Positions 45,351 to 54,571 are shown, counted from the stretch's first letter. The stretch: 64,000 nucleotides of DNA from SZUA-318 sp964412015 (GCA_964412015.1 CAYPMO010000005.1:89831-153830); one strand, 5' to 3'. Notes: generated by a model not told the origin, from the sequence alone. Translations and numbers: made by a program.

Positions 45351-45950
45351 ATGCTGACGTTCACCGACCGCGCTCGAGACGTCCTCCGCTCCTTCCTCGA
45401 CCAGAGCGGCGGAGAGCTCGAAGCCCTCCGGATCACACCCCAGGCGGGGAGCCCCGTGGCTCCTCGCTTCGAGCTGACGCTGGTCTCACTCGGCGAGCGG
45501 GAGACCGGCGAAGTCCAGCTCGAGGGCCCCGGCTTTCCCGTGCTGGTGAAGGTGGGCGACGCGGCCCGTCTCGAGGATGCCGTCGTGGATTTCGTCGAGC
45601 GCGTGAACGAGAGCGGCTTCGAGGTGCGCCTCGACGGGGGGACGCCGTCGCCTCCGGCGCCCCACCCCGACGCCACCCCGCAGGGCCCGATCGCGGACCG
45701 CGTGCGCGTCGTGCTCGACACCCAGGTGAACCCGGCCATCGCCGCGCACGGTGGTATGATCTCGCTGGTGGACGTCCAGGACACCGAGGTCTTCGTCGAG
45801 ATGAGTGGAGGTTGCCAGGGGTGCGCGCTCTCGCGCATGACGCTCCGCCAGGGTGTCGAGCGCATGCTGCGCCAGGCCGTTCCCGAGCTGACGGCCGTCC
45901 ACGACGTCACGGACCACGCATCCGGGATCAGCCCTTTCTTCCAGCGCTAG
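45351..45950 (+). CDS. nfuA: NfuA/NifU-type iron-sulfur cluster carrier
   Basis: A 199-residue protein with an N-terminal A-type-carrier-like domain (LTFTDRARDVLRSFLDQSGG) and a C-terminal NifU domain. The cluster cysteines C155 and C158 are in SGGCQGCALS, preceded by VNPAIAAHGGMISLVDV. It carries 4Fe-4S clusters from the scaffold to target enzymes. The N-terminal domain lacks the canonical A-type cysteines, as in known NfuA. The ATG at 45351 gives the natural start. Confidence 0.9.
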   Translation: MLTFTDRARDVLRSFLDQSGGELEALRITPQAGSPVAPRFELTLVSLGERETGEVQLEGPGFPVLVKVGDAARLEDAVVDFVERVNESGFEVRLDGGTPSPPAPHPDATPQGPIADRVRVVLDTQVNPAIAAHGGMISLVDVQDTEVFVEMSGGCQGCALSRMTLRQGVERMLRQAVPELTAVHDVTDHASGISPFFQR

Positions 45951-45971
45951 CAAGTCGCTCGAGGGCGCACT

Positions 45972-47303
45972 TCAGTACATGATCGTGAACCCACCGCCCC
46001 CGCCGCTTCCGAAGCGTGGGTTCACGACGTTGTTGAAGATGGACCCGAATCGGTACGAGATCCCGAACATCGTGAAGTACTCGAACGAGGTGGCGAGGGC
46101 GCGCTGACGGGTCAGGATCTCCTCTTGCGTGTAGCCCTCGGCCTCGAGGTAGAGCTGGTCACGCACCCACTCGTAGTAACCGGATACGGTGAGCGAGAAA
46201 CCCTTGAAGATACGCCACTCGACGGACCCGTTGATCGTGGATTGCCATTTGTCCGTGTCGTGCAGATAGCGCGAATGCCCGGCCCCGATCGAGGCTCGCC
46301 CCCACGGCTGGACGAACTCGAGCTCGGAATCGAGTGAAAACGCCAGGCGAGTCTCCGAGGTCTGGCCGAAGATCGTCTCGGTCTCGTAGTCCCAGTGCCG
46401 CACGTTCAGGAGCCCCTGGAAGGTGAGCGAGCGGCGGCTCGATTCCGCGTATGGGAAGAGGTTGAATTCGACACCGGGCGAGACATTCCAGCGGAAGTTC
46501 TCGTTGACGTACGTCGAGCGTCCGACTCCCACGGTCGCCCCGACGGAGAACCGGTCGGTGATGCTCTTCACGACCAGGGCGTTCGCGTTCCACTCCTCCC
46601 GCTCCGTCTCGACCGACGTCGTATCGTCGAGGTCGAACACCTGGGTGTTGCGACTGAACCGGCCCGAGAAGTCGAGCTTCCAGGCGTCGGTGGTCCGGTT
46701 CGCGCTCAAGCTTCCACTGTAGTTGGCGGACTCGTAGGACGACTCCCCGTTCAGGAACGAGTTTCCGCGGATCGTGAACACCCAGAAATCCCACGGATCG
46801 TCCTCGGGCGCGGCCGTGCCCCCAGGTCCGCCGGATCCCGGCGTTCCGCCGGCGGGCGGTCCCTCCGACACCACGCGCAAGCGGTCGGCGAGCGGAGTCC
46901 CCGCCAGGTACCGGCCGAGGCCCAAGCGCAAACGAGAGACGAGCGCGTTGCGCGTCTCGTCGGTCGTGGCGTCGCCGGCAGTGTTCACGAGCAGCTCCTG
47001 GTCCTGCCCCTGGAACGGGCCCCGCCCGAGGAATCGCAGGACATACTGCCGCCCCCCACCCCCCGTCGTTTGGCTCGTCACCAGGACGTGAACGTCGGAC
47101 ACCTCCCGGTCGCGGACCCAGTTCACGAACGGGATCTCCCGCCGGTAGAAGTCCGTGTCGTAGCACCCGGACCCCTGACAGTCGAAGAAGAGATTCAGTG
47201 TCTCGGAGGCAGACGCTCCCGGGAGCTGCTGGGCTGCCGCGCGCCAGGGGAGGAGGGACACCGCCACGAAACACGCCCGCACGCATCGACGACCACGACC
47301 CAT
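45972..47303 (-). CDS. Outer-membrane barrel-like protein with an extracytoplasmic head domain
   Basis: A 443-residue secreted protein: signal peptide (ACFVAVSLLPWRAAAQ), then a conserved-looking head (LFFDCQGSGCYDTDFYRREI, PFVNWVRDREVSDVHVLVTS) with a cysteine pair. A Gly/Pro-rich linker near residue 150 leads to a C-terminal region of amphipathic strands typical of a barrel (NYSGSLSANRTTDAWKLDFS, FSVGATVGVGRSTYVNENFR). It ends in aromatic residues (GGFTIMY). The head resembles a recurring Gemmatimonadota/Bacteroidota family of unknown function. It is next to another envelope gene on the same strand. Confidence 0.62.
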   Translation of the reverse strand: MGRGRRCVRACFVAVSLLPWRAAAQQLPGASASETLNLFFDCQGSGCYDTDFYRREIPFVNWVRDREVSDVHVLVTSQTTGGGGRQYVLRFLGRGPFQGQDQELLVNTAGDATTDETRNALVSRLRLGLGRYLAGTPLADRLRVVSEGPPAGGTPGSGGPGGTAAPEDDPWDFWVFTIRGNSFLNGESSYESANYSGSLSANRTTDAWKLDFSGRFSRNTQVFDLDDTTSVETEREEWNANALVVKSITDRFSVGATVGVGRSTYVNENFRWNVSPGVEFNLFPYAESSRRSLTFQGLLNVRHWDYETETIFGQTSETRLAFSLDSELEFVQPWGRASIGAGHSRYLHDTDKWQSTINGSVEWRIFKGFSLTVSGYYEWVRDQLYLEAEGYTQEEILTRQRALATSFEYFTMFGISYRFGSIFNNVVNPRFGSGGGGGFTIMY

Positions 47304-47332
47304 ACCACCCCCCTATGTGAGCTTGCTCCAGC

Positions 47333-49006
47333 TCACCGGAACCCGGCGCGCCTGATCCGGTCGAAGAGCACCGCGACGAGCCGCTCGGTCGTGACCCTGT
47401 CCAGCGTCCCCAGGACGTCGAGCGCGCCCGTGATGCGGTCCACGCGGTTCCACATCTCGTTGCCGAGCTCCCTCGACGCCGGAACCGCCTCCAGGACGGG
47501 GTCCCGGGAGACACCGCCTGCCGCGGGGGCATACTCGATGCTCGATTCGTTCGCGAGCAGGAACTCGTGGAGGTCCAGGGCCGCGTTCACCAGGTCGTCC
47601 ATCTGCGCGTATGCCTCGAAGCGGTCCGCGCGTGTGGAGAGGAACCCGGAGTCGGCACGTTCCAGCAGCATGGCGGCGGTGTCGGCCGCGACGCCCGCCG
47701 TGTCGAGTTGCGCCTGGTATCGCTCATGGAAGACTCGGGTGTCGGAATCCCGCACCCGATCCACGTACGCCTCGATCCCCTCCCAGTACCGCTGCACATC
47801 GCCGAACTGGCTCGCGTTGGCGAGGTAGACACCGGCCAGCCAATCCCGGTTCGGCTCCGCCTGAAGGTCGAACTCCGACTGGAGGGCGCCGAGTCGGGTG
47901 ATCATCTCGGCCAGGGCGACCTCGCCGAAATCGCGCATTCGCGGCAGGAGCTCCGCCGGGATGCTGGGGATCGTGACAGGCGGGAGCACCGGCGTCACGG
48001 CCTCTGGAGCCGGCCCGGCTTCCCGTCCGGCGAACGCCTTCCACCCGAACCAGCCTCCGACGCCGACCACGGCCACGGCAGCCACGCCGAGGACCAGGGG
48101 CATGACGGACCGGCTGCGCGTGCGCCTGGGCGGGGACGGGCGGTTCCGGGGCTCGCGCCGCTCGCGGGGTCGTTCCTCCGCTTCGTCCTCGCCCTCGCCG
48201 GCAGCGCGACGCGTGGGGGGTTCGGGCGCCTCGGCTTCCGGCTTCCGGACGAGGTCCATTGTGCCTTCTTCGGCCGCGGGCTCCTCCGCGGGCCCATGGT
48301 CCATCCAGGCCGGCGGAGACTCCAGGGTCGGCCCGCCCGGAGGCGGGGCCAGGTCCAGGCCGCCGCCGAGGCCGCTCCCCGGCGAGAAGTCCATGGGCGG
48401 CTCCGATGGGGCGCTCGGGATGGGTGGCTCCGCCTCGGCCTCGGCCATCGGTTCGGACGCGAGCTCCAGGCCGCCCCCGAAGTCGAAGGTGACCGGTTCC
48501 TGATCCTCTTCCTCCTTTTCCTCCTTCGCGGCCTTGCTGGGCGTCGCCGACCCGGCCGGAAGCGAGAAGTCCATCGCGGGCTCCTCGCTCGGCGCTTCGG
48601 CGGGCGGCGCGGCCGATTCCGAGAAGGTCAGGTCGAACCCGAGGTCCATGCCACCGCCCGCGGGCGCGGCCTTTTCCTCCGCTGGCTCCTCTCCCTCGAC
48701 CGTGAGTGGCGTCGAGAAGTCCTCCGGCTCGGGCGGTGCCGCCGTCTCCTCCTCCACCGACGGCGGGGGCGTCTCGCTGGACGGTGCGACCGGCGGAGGC
48801 GGGGCAACGAACCCTTCCGCTCCCCCGAGGTCGCGCGAAAGCGTATGGAAGATCTCGTGCGTCCGAGCTGGTCCCCAGCGGTCCGCCTGGGCGTCGTAGA
48901 GCTCTGTGTCCGGACCGATGGCGCCCAGCTCGATGCGCAGAGCGAGCGCGTCTACGCTGGGGATCGAGACCTCGTTCCCCTGGGAGTCGATGTAGGCGAA
49001 GCGCAT
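47333..49006 (-). CDS. Single-pass membrane protein with GYF-like head and acidic low-complexity region
   Basis: A 557-residue protein. Residues 1-60 look like a GYF-2/DUF4339-type domain (AYIDSQGNEVSIPSVDALAL, GAIGPDTELYDAQADRWGP). Residues 65-300 are disordered, rich in Pro/Glu/Ala, with recurring short motifs (MDLGFDLTF, AMDFSLP, VTFDFGGGLEL, GGLDLAPPP). A transmembrane helix spans 301-323 (VMPLVLGVAAVAVVGVGGWF), then a helical periplasmic region of about 230 residues. Without a signal peptide, the N-terminus is probably cytoplasmic. Function unknown; the layout recalls a membrane scaffold whose cytoplasmic head recruits partners. Confidence 0.65.
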   Translation of the reverse strand: MRFAYIDSQGNEVSIPSVDALALRIELGAIGPDTELYDAQADRWGPARTHEIFHTLSRDLGGAEGFVAPPPPVAPSSETPPPSVEEETAAPPEPEDFSTPLTVEGEEPAEEKAAPAGGGMDLGFDLTFSESAAPPAEAPSEEPAMDFSLPAGSATPSKAAKEEKEEEDQEPVTFDFGGGLELASEPMAEAEAEPPIPSAPSEPPMDFSPGSGLGGGLDLAPPPGGPTLESPPAWMDHGPAEEPAAEEGTMDLVRKPEAEAPEPPTRRAAGEGEDEAEERPRERREPRNRPSPPRRTRSRSVMPLVLGVAAVAVVGVGGWFGWKAFAGREAGPAPEAVTPVLPPVTIPSIPAELLPRMRDFGEVALAEMITRLGALQSEFDLQAEPNRDWLAGVYLANASQFGDVQRYWEGIEAYVDRVRDSDTRVFHERYQAQLDTAGVAADTAAMLLERADSGFLSTRADRFEAYAQMDDLVNAALDLHEFLLANESSIEYAPAAGGVSRDPVLEAVPASRELGNEMWNRVDRITGALDVLGTLDRVTTERLVAVLFDRIRRAGFR

Positions 49007-49154
49007 TTCGGTGTGCTCAGGCGGTCGTAGGAGGCTGGAACAAGACGTAGTCTAGGGGCTGGCGCGCGCCCGTGCCACATCTCCCAGCGAGCGCGCCGCG
49101 GCGCCGTCCTCACGCCGACGCCCCCATCCACCTCCGCCGGAGTCCGCGACGCAG

Positions 49155-49703
49155 CTACGACGACGGCGGCCGGCGCACGTCGTACACGCGCTGAAATTCG
49201 ACGTCGGCGCCCATCAGGCTCATTGACATCGCGACGGCGACCGTGAGCTTCACGCCGTCCACCGAAGGCATGTAGCTCTCGGTCACGGTGCCGCCGCCGG
49301 ACACGCTCCGCGTCACGACGAGCCCCCCGCCCTTCCACTCGGCCTTCGCCTCCACCTCGACGTCATCGGCGACGTCGCGCTTCACTTCCTGCCCGAACGG
49401 AAGGACCCAGGGCTCCTCGCGCGGCACGTGGAGCGTGACGAGCGAGTCGCTGACCGAGAGCTCGAGCGTCCGAGGCGGAACCGTCGCGATGCGGCGGATC
49501 GCCTGCGTCGCGGCGGGATTCACGGCTCCGCCGGGCCGGCCACCCGCCCGGCCCCCGCCGCCGGGGGGCATGCCTCCGCCACGTCCGCCCGCGCCGGGCA
49601 TGCCGCCTCGCGAGGGCGGCCGCTCTCCGCCACCGGGCCGGGCGCCCGCGCCCTCCCGTGCCTTGCGACCCTCGCGGCGCGTAGGCCTCGCGCGCGGACC
49701 CAC
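49155..49703 (-). CDS. Hypothetical Gly-rich protein at the end of an AlkD/HAD operon
   Basis: The C-terminal half is a beta-rich domain (TLELSVSDSLVTLHVPREEP, FGQEVKRDVADDVEVEAKAE, WKGGGLVVTRSVSGGGTVTE). The N-terminal half is a Gly/Arg/Pro-rich linker with GGMP repeats. The GTG at 49703, five bases after the HAD stop, would give 182 residues; ATG at 49601 would give 148 and drop part of the basic region. No signal peptide is visible from either start. No family is recognised. Confidence 0.5.
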   Translation of the reverse strand: MGPRARPTRREGRKAREGAGARPGGGERPPSRGGMPGAGGRGGGMPPGGGGRAGGRPGGAVNPAATQAIRRIATVPPRTLELSVSDSLVTLHVPREEPWVLPFGQEVKRDVADDVEVEAKAEWKGGGLVVTRSVSGGGTVTESYMPSVDGVKLTVAVAMSMSLMGADVEFQRVYDVRRPPSS

Positions 49704-49708
49704 GCCCG

Positions 49709-50422
49709 CTATCTCGGCCCGGAGTCCTCGGCCAGCCGCGCGAGCGTCGCGAGATTGCCCACCTCGAGATCCGGCGTCGCGCGGGCAGGCACGGTGGCGC
49801 CCGAGCCCGGGCGCCCGGCGCGGCGGTTCACCCAGACGCACGCGAAGCCGAGCGCCCTGGCGGGCGCGAGGTCGTGGTGGAGGCTCTGCGCCACGTGCAG
49901 AACGCGGTCCCTGGGCAGGGCCAGACGCCTCAGCACTTCGTGGAAGTGGGCCGGCGCCGGCTTGTAGCTCCGCACCTGCTGGGCAGTGACCACGGTCTCG
50001 AAGGCCACGCCGAGCCGTGCGGCGGTTCCGGCGAACAGGTCGTCGTCCACGTTGGAGACCACCGCGAGCCGGAAGCGGGTCGCCAACGCGCGGAGCGCGC
50101 CCACCGTGTCCGGGAAGGGAGGCCACGCGCCCACCGACGCGGCGAACGCCGAGGCTTCCTCCTCGGACACCCGGAAGCCCGCTTCTTCGCCCAGACGCCG
50201 CGCGACCCGGCGAAGCACCTCCCGGTAGGACAGGAACGGGCCCGTCTGCACGTCGGATTCGGCCCGGCCGAAGCGCTCGAGCAACGCGTCGTCGCCCGGG
50301 CTGGCCACACCGCGCGACGCGAAGAGCGGCGTGAGGGCGTCCAGGATCCCCCGCTCCCAGTCCACGAGCGTCCCGTAGCAGTCGAACGTGAGCGCGTCGA
50401 AGCGGCCGAGATCGAGGTTCAT
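49709..50422 (-). CDS. Haloacid dehalogenase-like hydrolase (type II-like)
   Basis: A 237-residue HAD protein: motif I DALTFDCYGTLVDWERG with the nucleophile aspartate, a cap region, motif II near AVVSNVDDDLF, motif III SYKPAPAHFHEVL with the lysine, and a motif IV that is altered (HVAQSLHHDLAPARALGF, where GDS usually stands). The family includes L-2-haloacid dehalogenases and many phosphatases; with the altered motif a true dehalogenase call is uncertain. Its ATG overlaps the stop of the AlkD-like gene upstream. Confidence 0.82.
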   Translation of the reverse strand: MNLDLGRFDALTFDCYGTLVDWERGILDALTPLFASRGVASPGDDALLERFGRAESDVQTGPFLSYREVLRRVARRLGEEAGFRVSEEEASAFAASVGAWPPFPDTVGALRALATRFRLAVVSNVDDDLFAGTAARLGVAFETVVTAQQVRSYKPAPAHFHEVLRRLALPRDRVLHVAQSLHHDLAPARALGFACVWVNRRAGRPGSGATVPARATPDLEVGNLATLARLAEDSGPR

Positions 50423-51144
50423 GCGCGCCCGCTCTTCCGCCCGGTCTCGAGCTTGTTCCTCACCTCCCGCCGCACGAGGGCCGGCACCTCGTCGCCGTGG
50501 TCCAGGAGGAAACGCTTCACGGCCGCGGCGTCCACGGTCGAGAGCGCGCGGAGCGCCCACGAGAGTCCCTTGGCCACCATGGGGTCGCAATCCCCGGCCA
50601 GCTCGCGGCACACGCGCACGGTCCGGGAAATGTCCCCGCGACCTCCCCGGGAACGCACGTTGAGCGCCACCGTCGAGACGAGTGCCGTCCGGCGCCACCA
50701 GCGGTCCGCGCTCCGGCACCACCGGAGGACGTCGGCGTCCGTGACGCGGCCGTCGCGCCACGCGGGGCCCGCGACGGACACACTGAAGCCGTCCACCGAC
50801 GCCCAGTTGTCGTTCCCACGTCCGAGCTCCTCCACGGCCGACCCGTCCAGCTCCGCCACCACGTCCGGCCTGCCGCCGACGAGCTCGAACGCGATCTGCC
50901 GGGCCTCGTGCACGCGCGTGTCCAGGAGCCCGCGGGCCGTCGCAAGCACGTCGGCGGCGCTGGACGCGCGCATCGAGCGCGCGAGGGGGCGCAGGACGCG
51001 TCGCATGGCCGGCGCCGACACGCCGAGGATCTCCAGGGCCGACGGGAAGTAGCCGACCGCGTGCTCCCGCCGAACCGGGTCGGCGGCGGCGCCGAGCTCC
51101 ACCAGAACGGCCTCGGCCACCCGTCGATGGTGACGGGCTACCAC
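50419..51144 (-). CDS. DNA alkylation repair protein (AlkD-like HEAT repeat)
   Basis: A 241-residue all-helical protein of the AlkD superfamily. Visible family segments are EILGVSAPAMRRVLRPLARS, DNWASVDGFSVSVAG and RSADRWWRRTALVSTVALNV, which resemble the pocket aromatics and arginine of AlkD DNA glycosylases acting on alkylated bases. The start is GTG at 51144, overlapping the end of the zinc-finger gene by seven bases. It is the second gene of a coupled minus-strand operon. Confidence 0.78.
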   Translation of the reverse strand: MVARHHRRVAEAVLVELGAAADPVRREHAVGYFPSALEILGVSAPAMRRVLRPLARSMRASSAADVLATARGLLDTRVHEARQIAFELVGGRPDVVAELDGSAVEELGRGNDNWASVDGFSVSVAGPAWRDGRVTDADVLRWCRSADRWWRRTALVSTVALNVRSRGGRGDISRTVRVCRELAGDCDPMVAKGLSWALRALSTVDAAAVKRFLLDHGDEVPALVRREVRNKLETGRKSGRA

Positions 51145-51446
51145 GCCAGGTCGAGGATGACCTCGTTCAGGAAGCCGCCCTCACGCTCCGCGGCCAGGCG
51201 AAGGAGCGCCTCGAGCTCGTCGTGATCCAGCCAGATCCCGCCGCACTCGTCACAGCGGTCGATGACCAGGTTCTGCACGACCTCTTTCCGCATGGGATGG
51301 CCGTCCACGGGACAGAGCCGAACGCTCTCCGACTTCAGGCGGAGGAGGTCGCCGCACCGCTTGCAGGTGGGCAGGCCGTCCAGCACCTCCACGGCGGGGT
51401 GCTCCCGGCAGCGCGCGCAAAGCTGCTGCGTGGGTGCCTCGTTCAT
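51138..51446 (-). CDS. zf-TFIIB-type zinc ribbon protein
   Basis: A 102-residue protein with two zinc modules: CARCREHPAVEVLDGLPTCK with CKRCG, and LCPVDGHPM with CDECGGIWLDHDELEAL. The latter is the zf-TFIIB family signature. These proteins are small, cytoplasmic and of unknown function. The ATG at 51446 has a strong GGAGGGGAG site. It heads the operon that continues into AlkD, HAD and the Gly-rich gene. Confidence 0.8.
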   Translation of the reverse strand: MNEAPTQQLCARCREHPAVEVLDGLPTCKRCGDLLRLKSESVRLCPVDGHPMRKEVVQNLVIDRCDECGGIWLDHDELEALLRLAAEREGGFLNEVILDLAW

Positions 51447-51543
51447 CGTACTCCCCTCCGCGACGCGGCCTCCATCCGGATGCATGGGCGTACGAATCTA
51501 ATCGCCCGCGCCAGGTTCCATAACCTCGGCCGCAACCGGTCCA

Positions 51544-53292
51544 TCACCGGACGCTCACCCTGGCGCTGCGTCGCACCCCCGCCTTGTCCGAGCCCGCGAC
51601 GACGCGCACGGCAGCTCCCGGAGCGGTCGGGCGCACGATCCACGAGACCGTCCGCGAGCGCTCGGTGACCGCCCGCAGGTACGGGTTGGACCCGGCCAGG
51701 TGCCCGACGGTGCGCCGCGCCGTCCCGTCCACGATCTCGGCGCCCTCGGCCTCCAGTCTCGCCCAGGGGGGCCTCACGACCGGAGCGCGGACCGTTCCGT
51801 CCTCCCGATTGTCGCCGACCGCGCCGCGGTCCGTGAGGCTGGTCGGCAGATAACCCGAGTTCTCGAGCGTCGCCTCCACCCGGTACGTCCCGTCCCCGAG
51901 CGCGGTGACCGTCGGCCCGGACAGCTCAAGCAGCGGAGACTGCTCCGCGATGTAGAGGTACCACGGCATCTGGAGCGCCGTCTCACGCTCCAGGAACTCC
52001 GGGGGTGGGTTCTGTCCCCAGAACTTGCTGTGCCACCCGCCGATCTCGACCGGACCGAGCTGCGGGTGCTCGAACGGCCTCCAGGGCGAGAAGTACCGAC
52101 CCTGGAGCTCCTCGTCGTTGAAGCGGTGGCTCTCGGCCTCGCCGATCCGTCCGTCCCCGTCGTAGTCGGTGACCCAGGCCTCGGGCCCCGGCACGAACTC
52201 CGGCACCCATCCGATGATCCCCTGGTCCCAGTAGGCCCAGGAGATGAGCGTCCCGTAGCGGTGCTCGGTAGGGTGCGTAGAGCTCGGCTCCACGGGCCGA
52301 CCGGTGGTGCGCGTGTACTCCTCACCCAGGTGGAGGATCAGACGGAGGTCGATCTCCGGGAACGCGGACGGCGTCACGGCCGAGGGAAGGCGATAGACGA
52401 AGCCTCCCGACGTGTGCCCATGGATGATGCCCGTGATGTTACGGTGCCCGTTGATGAACTCCACGGCCGCGCGCGTCTCGGGCTCCGAGAGCGGGAAGTC
52501 GCCCGCGCCGGACTGGAGGTGCTCCCGCTCCCAGTTGCGGGGGAAATTCCGGTTCATGTCCACGCCGCCGATCCCGTCCTCGTTGATGGCGCCGTCGCCG
52601 TCGTCGTCCAGGCCCTCGCGGAGCACCTCGAATCGGGACCCGGCCCGCTCGCGGCGCGGGTCGCGGATCATGATCCGGGGGTCGGAGGGGTCCTGAACCC
52701 AGCCGCCCTCGGCATCGGGGAACCGCATCTGCGTGATCCACCCGTCCCCGTCGAGGTCTTGAGGCGGATCCTCGTCGGCGATGCCGTCCTCGTCCTCGTC
52801 CTTGGGATGCGTCGTGCTCCGCAGGAACTGGTCGTCCAGGAGTGCGATGTCCGAGCCGTCGGGGTTGAACTTGGGCCGCACGTAGACCGCGCGGGTGTCG
52901 AGGAGCGCCGACACGCGCGGGTCCTTCCCGTATCTGTTCAGCAGGTAGCCGACGAAGTGGGTCGCCACCGCCGATGCGGTGAGCTCGCCCGAGTGGATTC
53001 CTCCGTCCACGTAGAGCGCCGGCTTCTCTTCGGCGGGGCCGGTCGCCTCGTTCGTGATCGTGATCGTCATCAGCGGCTGGCCCCGGAAGCTCGTGCCCAC
53101 CGAGGAGAGCTCCGTCAACTCCGGGTAGAGCGTGTGCAGCTCCAGGAGGATCTGGTTCGTCTCCGCCGCCGTGTAGAAGCGGTTCCAGTCCACGCTGCCG
53201 TCGGGCGCCACGAGGCTCGCGCCCTGGCCGGTCAGGGATGCGGGTACGAGGAGGCCCAGCAGGGCGAGGGTTCGCGTTGTGCTCGTCTTCAT
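51544..53292 (-). CDS. Secreted M14-family zinc carboxypeptidase with calcium-loop inserts
   Basis: A 582-residue protein with a signal peptide (TRTLALLGLLVPASLTGQG). Zinc ligands H100 and E103 are in DGGIHSGEL, the family arginine/asparagine segment is GGVDMNRNFPRNW, and the third zinc histidine is in IIHGHTSGGFVY. Several DxDxDG loops are inserted (DEDEDGIAD, DLDGDGWIT, DDDGDGAIN, DYDGDGRIG), suggesting calcium-dependent stability. The last 140 residues form a beta domain. It removes C-terminal residues from extracellular peptides. Divergent from the next gene over about 64 bases. Confidence 0.88.
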   Translation of the reverse strand: MKTSTTRTLALLGLLVPASLTGQGASLVAPDGSVDWNRFYTAAETNQILLELHTLYPELTELSSVGTSFRGQPLMTITITNEATGPAEEKPALYVDGGIHSGELTASAVATHFVGYLLNRYGKDPRVSALLDTRAVYVRPKFNPDGSDIALLDDQFLRSTTHPKDEDEDGIADEDPPQDLDGDGWITQMRFPDAEGGWVQDPSDPRIMIRDPRRERAGSRFEVLREGLDDDGDGAINEDGIGGVDMNRNFPRNWEREHLQSGAGDFPLSEPETRAAVEFINGHRNITGIIHGHTSGGFVYRLPSAVTPSAFPEIDLRLILHLGEEYTRTTGRPVEPSSTHPTEHRYGTLISWAYWDQGIIGWVPEFVPGPEAWVTDYDGDGRIGEAESHRFNDEELQGRYFSPWRPFEHPQLGPVEIGGWHSKFWGQNPPPEFLERETALQMPWYLYIAEQSPLLELSGPTVTALGDGTYRVEATLENSGYLPTSLTDRGAVGDNREDGTVRAPVVRPPWARLEAEGAEIVDGTARRTVGHLAGSNPYLRAVTERSRTVSWIVRPTAPGAAVRVVAGSDKAGVRRSARVSVR

Positions 53293-53356
53293 GGTCGGCT
53301 CCGGTGATGCGGGTCGGATCTCCGCGTCAATGTGCGGCGCCCGCGGCCGCCCGACC

Positions 53357-54571
53357 ATGGCCGTGAGGCTTCTTGTGAGTGTCCCCGGAACGGCGCAGTA
53401 TTGCAGAGGAACCCCGCCCCCCCTGGAGTGTTCGAGGCCCACCCTGGCGACCCTCGCGTACCGCGGGCTCACCGTGCTGCTGGCGGTCCTGGCCCTCGCG
53501 GGCCAGGCCACCTACCTGGACGTCCTCTACTGGAACGCGCTCGGCGTCGGCGGGCTCACCCAGGGCGGCCTCCACCCCGCGCTGCGCACCGCCGTCTTGG
53601 CGTCGGCAACGATGACGGCGGTCACGGCGGGCCTGGGAATGTTCCTCGCCCTACGCCGGGACGCGTCGCGCGGTGCGCGGCCCCTGGGGCTGGCCCTGGC
53701 CGGATGGGCCTACCTGCTGGCGTTCTCGGGGCTCAGCCTCTTGCTGTCCCCCGACCCCGGCCGTGACCTGCGAGGACCTTTCGCGTCGCATTTCCTGTTC
53801 GTGGAGGCGATCGCATCGGCGGCGCTTCTGCGCTTCACGGCCCTCTTCCCCACACCGCTCACGCCCCGGGCCCTCGAGGACCCGGCGACGATGCCGGGGT
53901 GGCTCCGGCCGGCCCAGCGCGCGCGACTGATGCTGCTTGGACCGAGGGCGCCCTGGGTGACGGCCCTGGCGTCGGCCGCCCTCGTCCTGATCGTGAACGC
54001 GGCCCTCGGTCGCCCGATCCAGGACGCCGCGCTCCTCCTGCTTACGGACGTCCTGCGGTTGACCGCGCTGGCCGTGGTGGTCCTGAACCTGCGGGCGTCG
54101 TTCGTCGCGGCGGACCGGGAGGGACGCCGCACGACGCTCTGGTTCGTGGTGGGCTTCACGCTTCTGCTGGGCGCCGTGGGCGCGCTGCTCGGCGGCAACC
54201 TCCTCGCGGCCGTTACAGGGTGGGACGCGCCCGGCTTCAACTGGCGTCCGATCGTCCTGGACATCGGCGTCCTCGGACTGGTGGCGGCAGTGATCGTCGG
54301 CGTCGTCTACGAGGGAGGCCGCAAGCCCGGCCCGATCGCCCGGCAACTGGCGGTGCTGGGCGGCGCCGTCACCGTGACGCTGTTCCTCGCGGCGGGGATG
54401 GAGAGCCTCGCGAAGGGCGTGGTCGTCGCCCCCTTCCCCGTGCCCAGAGGAGTCGGGACGGCCGTGGCGTGCATCACCGTGGGGCTCCTGTACCGGCGTA
54501 CCCGGCGCCCGATCGAGAGCATGATCTACCACGCCTGGGCCGAGCCCCCGGAAGGCACCCCCGAGAGCTGA
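53357..54571 (+). CDS. Polytopic membrane protein of unknown function
   Basis: A 404-residue protein with about eight or nine hydrophobic helices (LTVLLAVLALAGQATYLDVL, LGLALAGWAYLLAFSGLSLL, LWFVVGFTLLLGAVGALLGG, VLDIGVLGLVAAVIVGVVYE), and a short tail ending EPPEGTPES. No family is recognised and no charged catalytic motif is visible in the helices. The helix layout resembles the membrane part of some sensor proteins, but there is no kinase domain. ATG at 53357 is used; an in-frame GTG a few codons on is possible. Confidence 0.6.
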   Translation: MAVRLLVSVPGTAQYCRGTPPPLECSRPTLATLAYRGLTVLLAVLALAGQATYLDVLYWNALGVGGLTQGGLHPALRTAVLASATMTAVTAGLGMFLALRRDASRGARPLGLALAGWAYLLAFSGLSLLLSPDPGRDLRGPFASHFLFVEAIASAALLRFTALFPTPLTPRALEDPATMPGWLRPAQRARLMLLGPRAPWVTALASAALVLIVNAALGRPIQDAALLLLTDVLRLTALAVVVLNLRASFVAADREGRRTTLWFVVGFTLLLGAVGALLGGNLLAAVTGWDAPGFNWRPIVLDIGVLGLVAAVIVGVVYEGGRKPGPIARQLAVLGGAVTVTLFLAAGMESLAKGVVVAPFPVPRGVGTAVACITVGLLYRRTRRPIESMIYHAWAEPPEGTPES

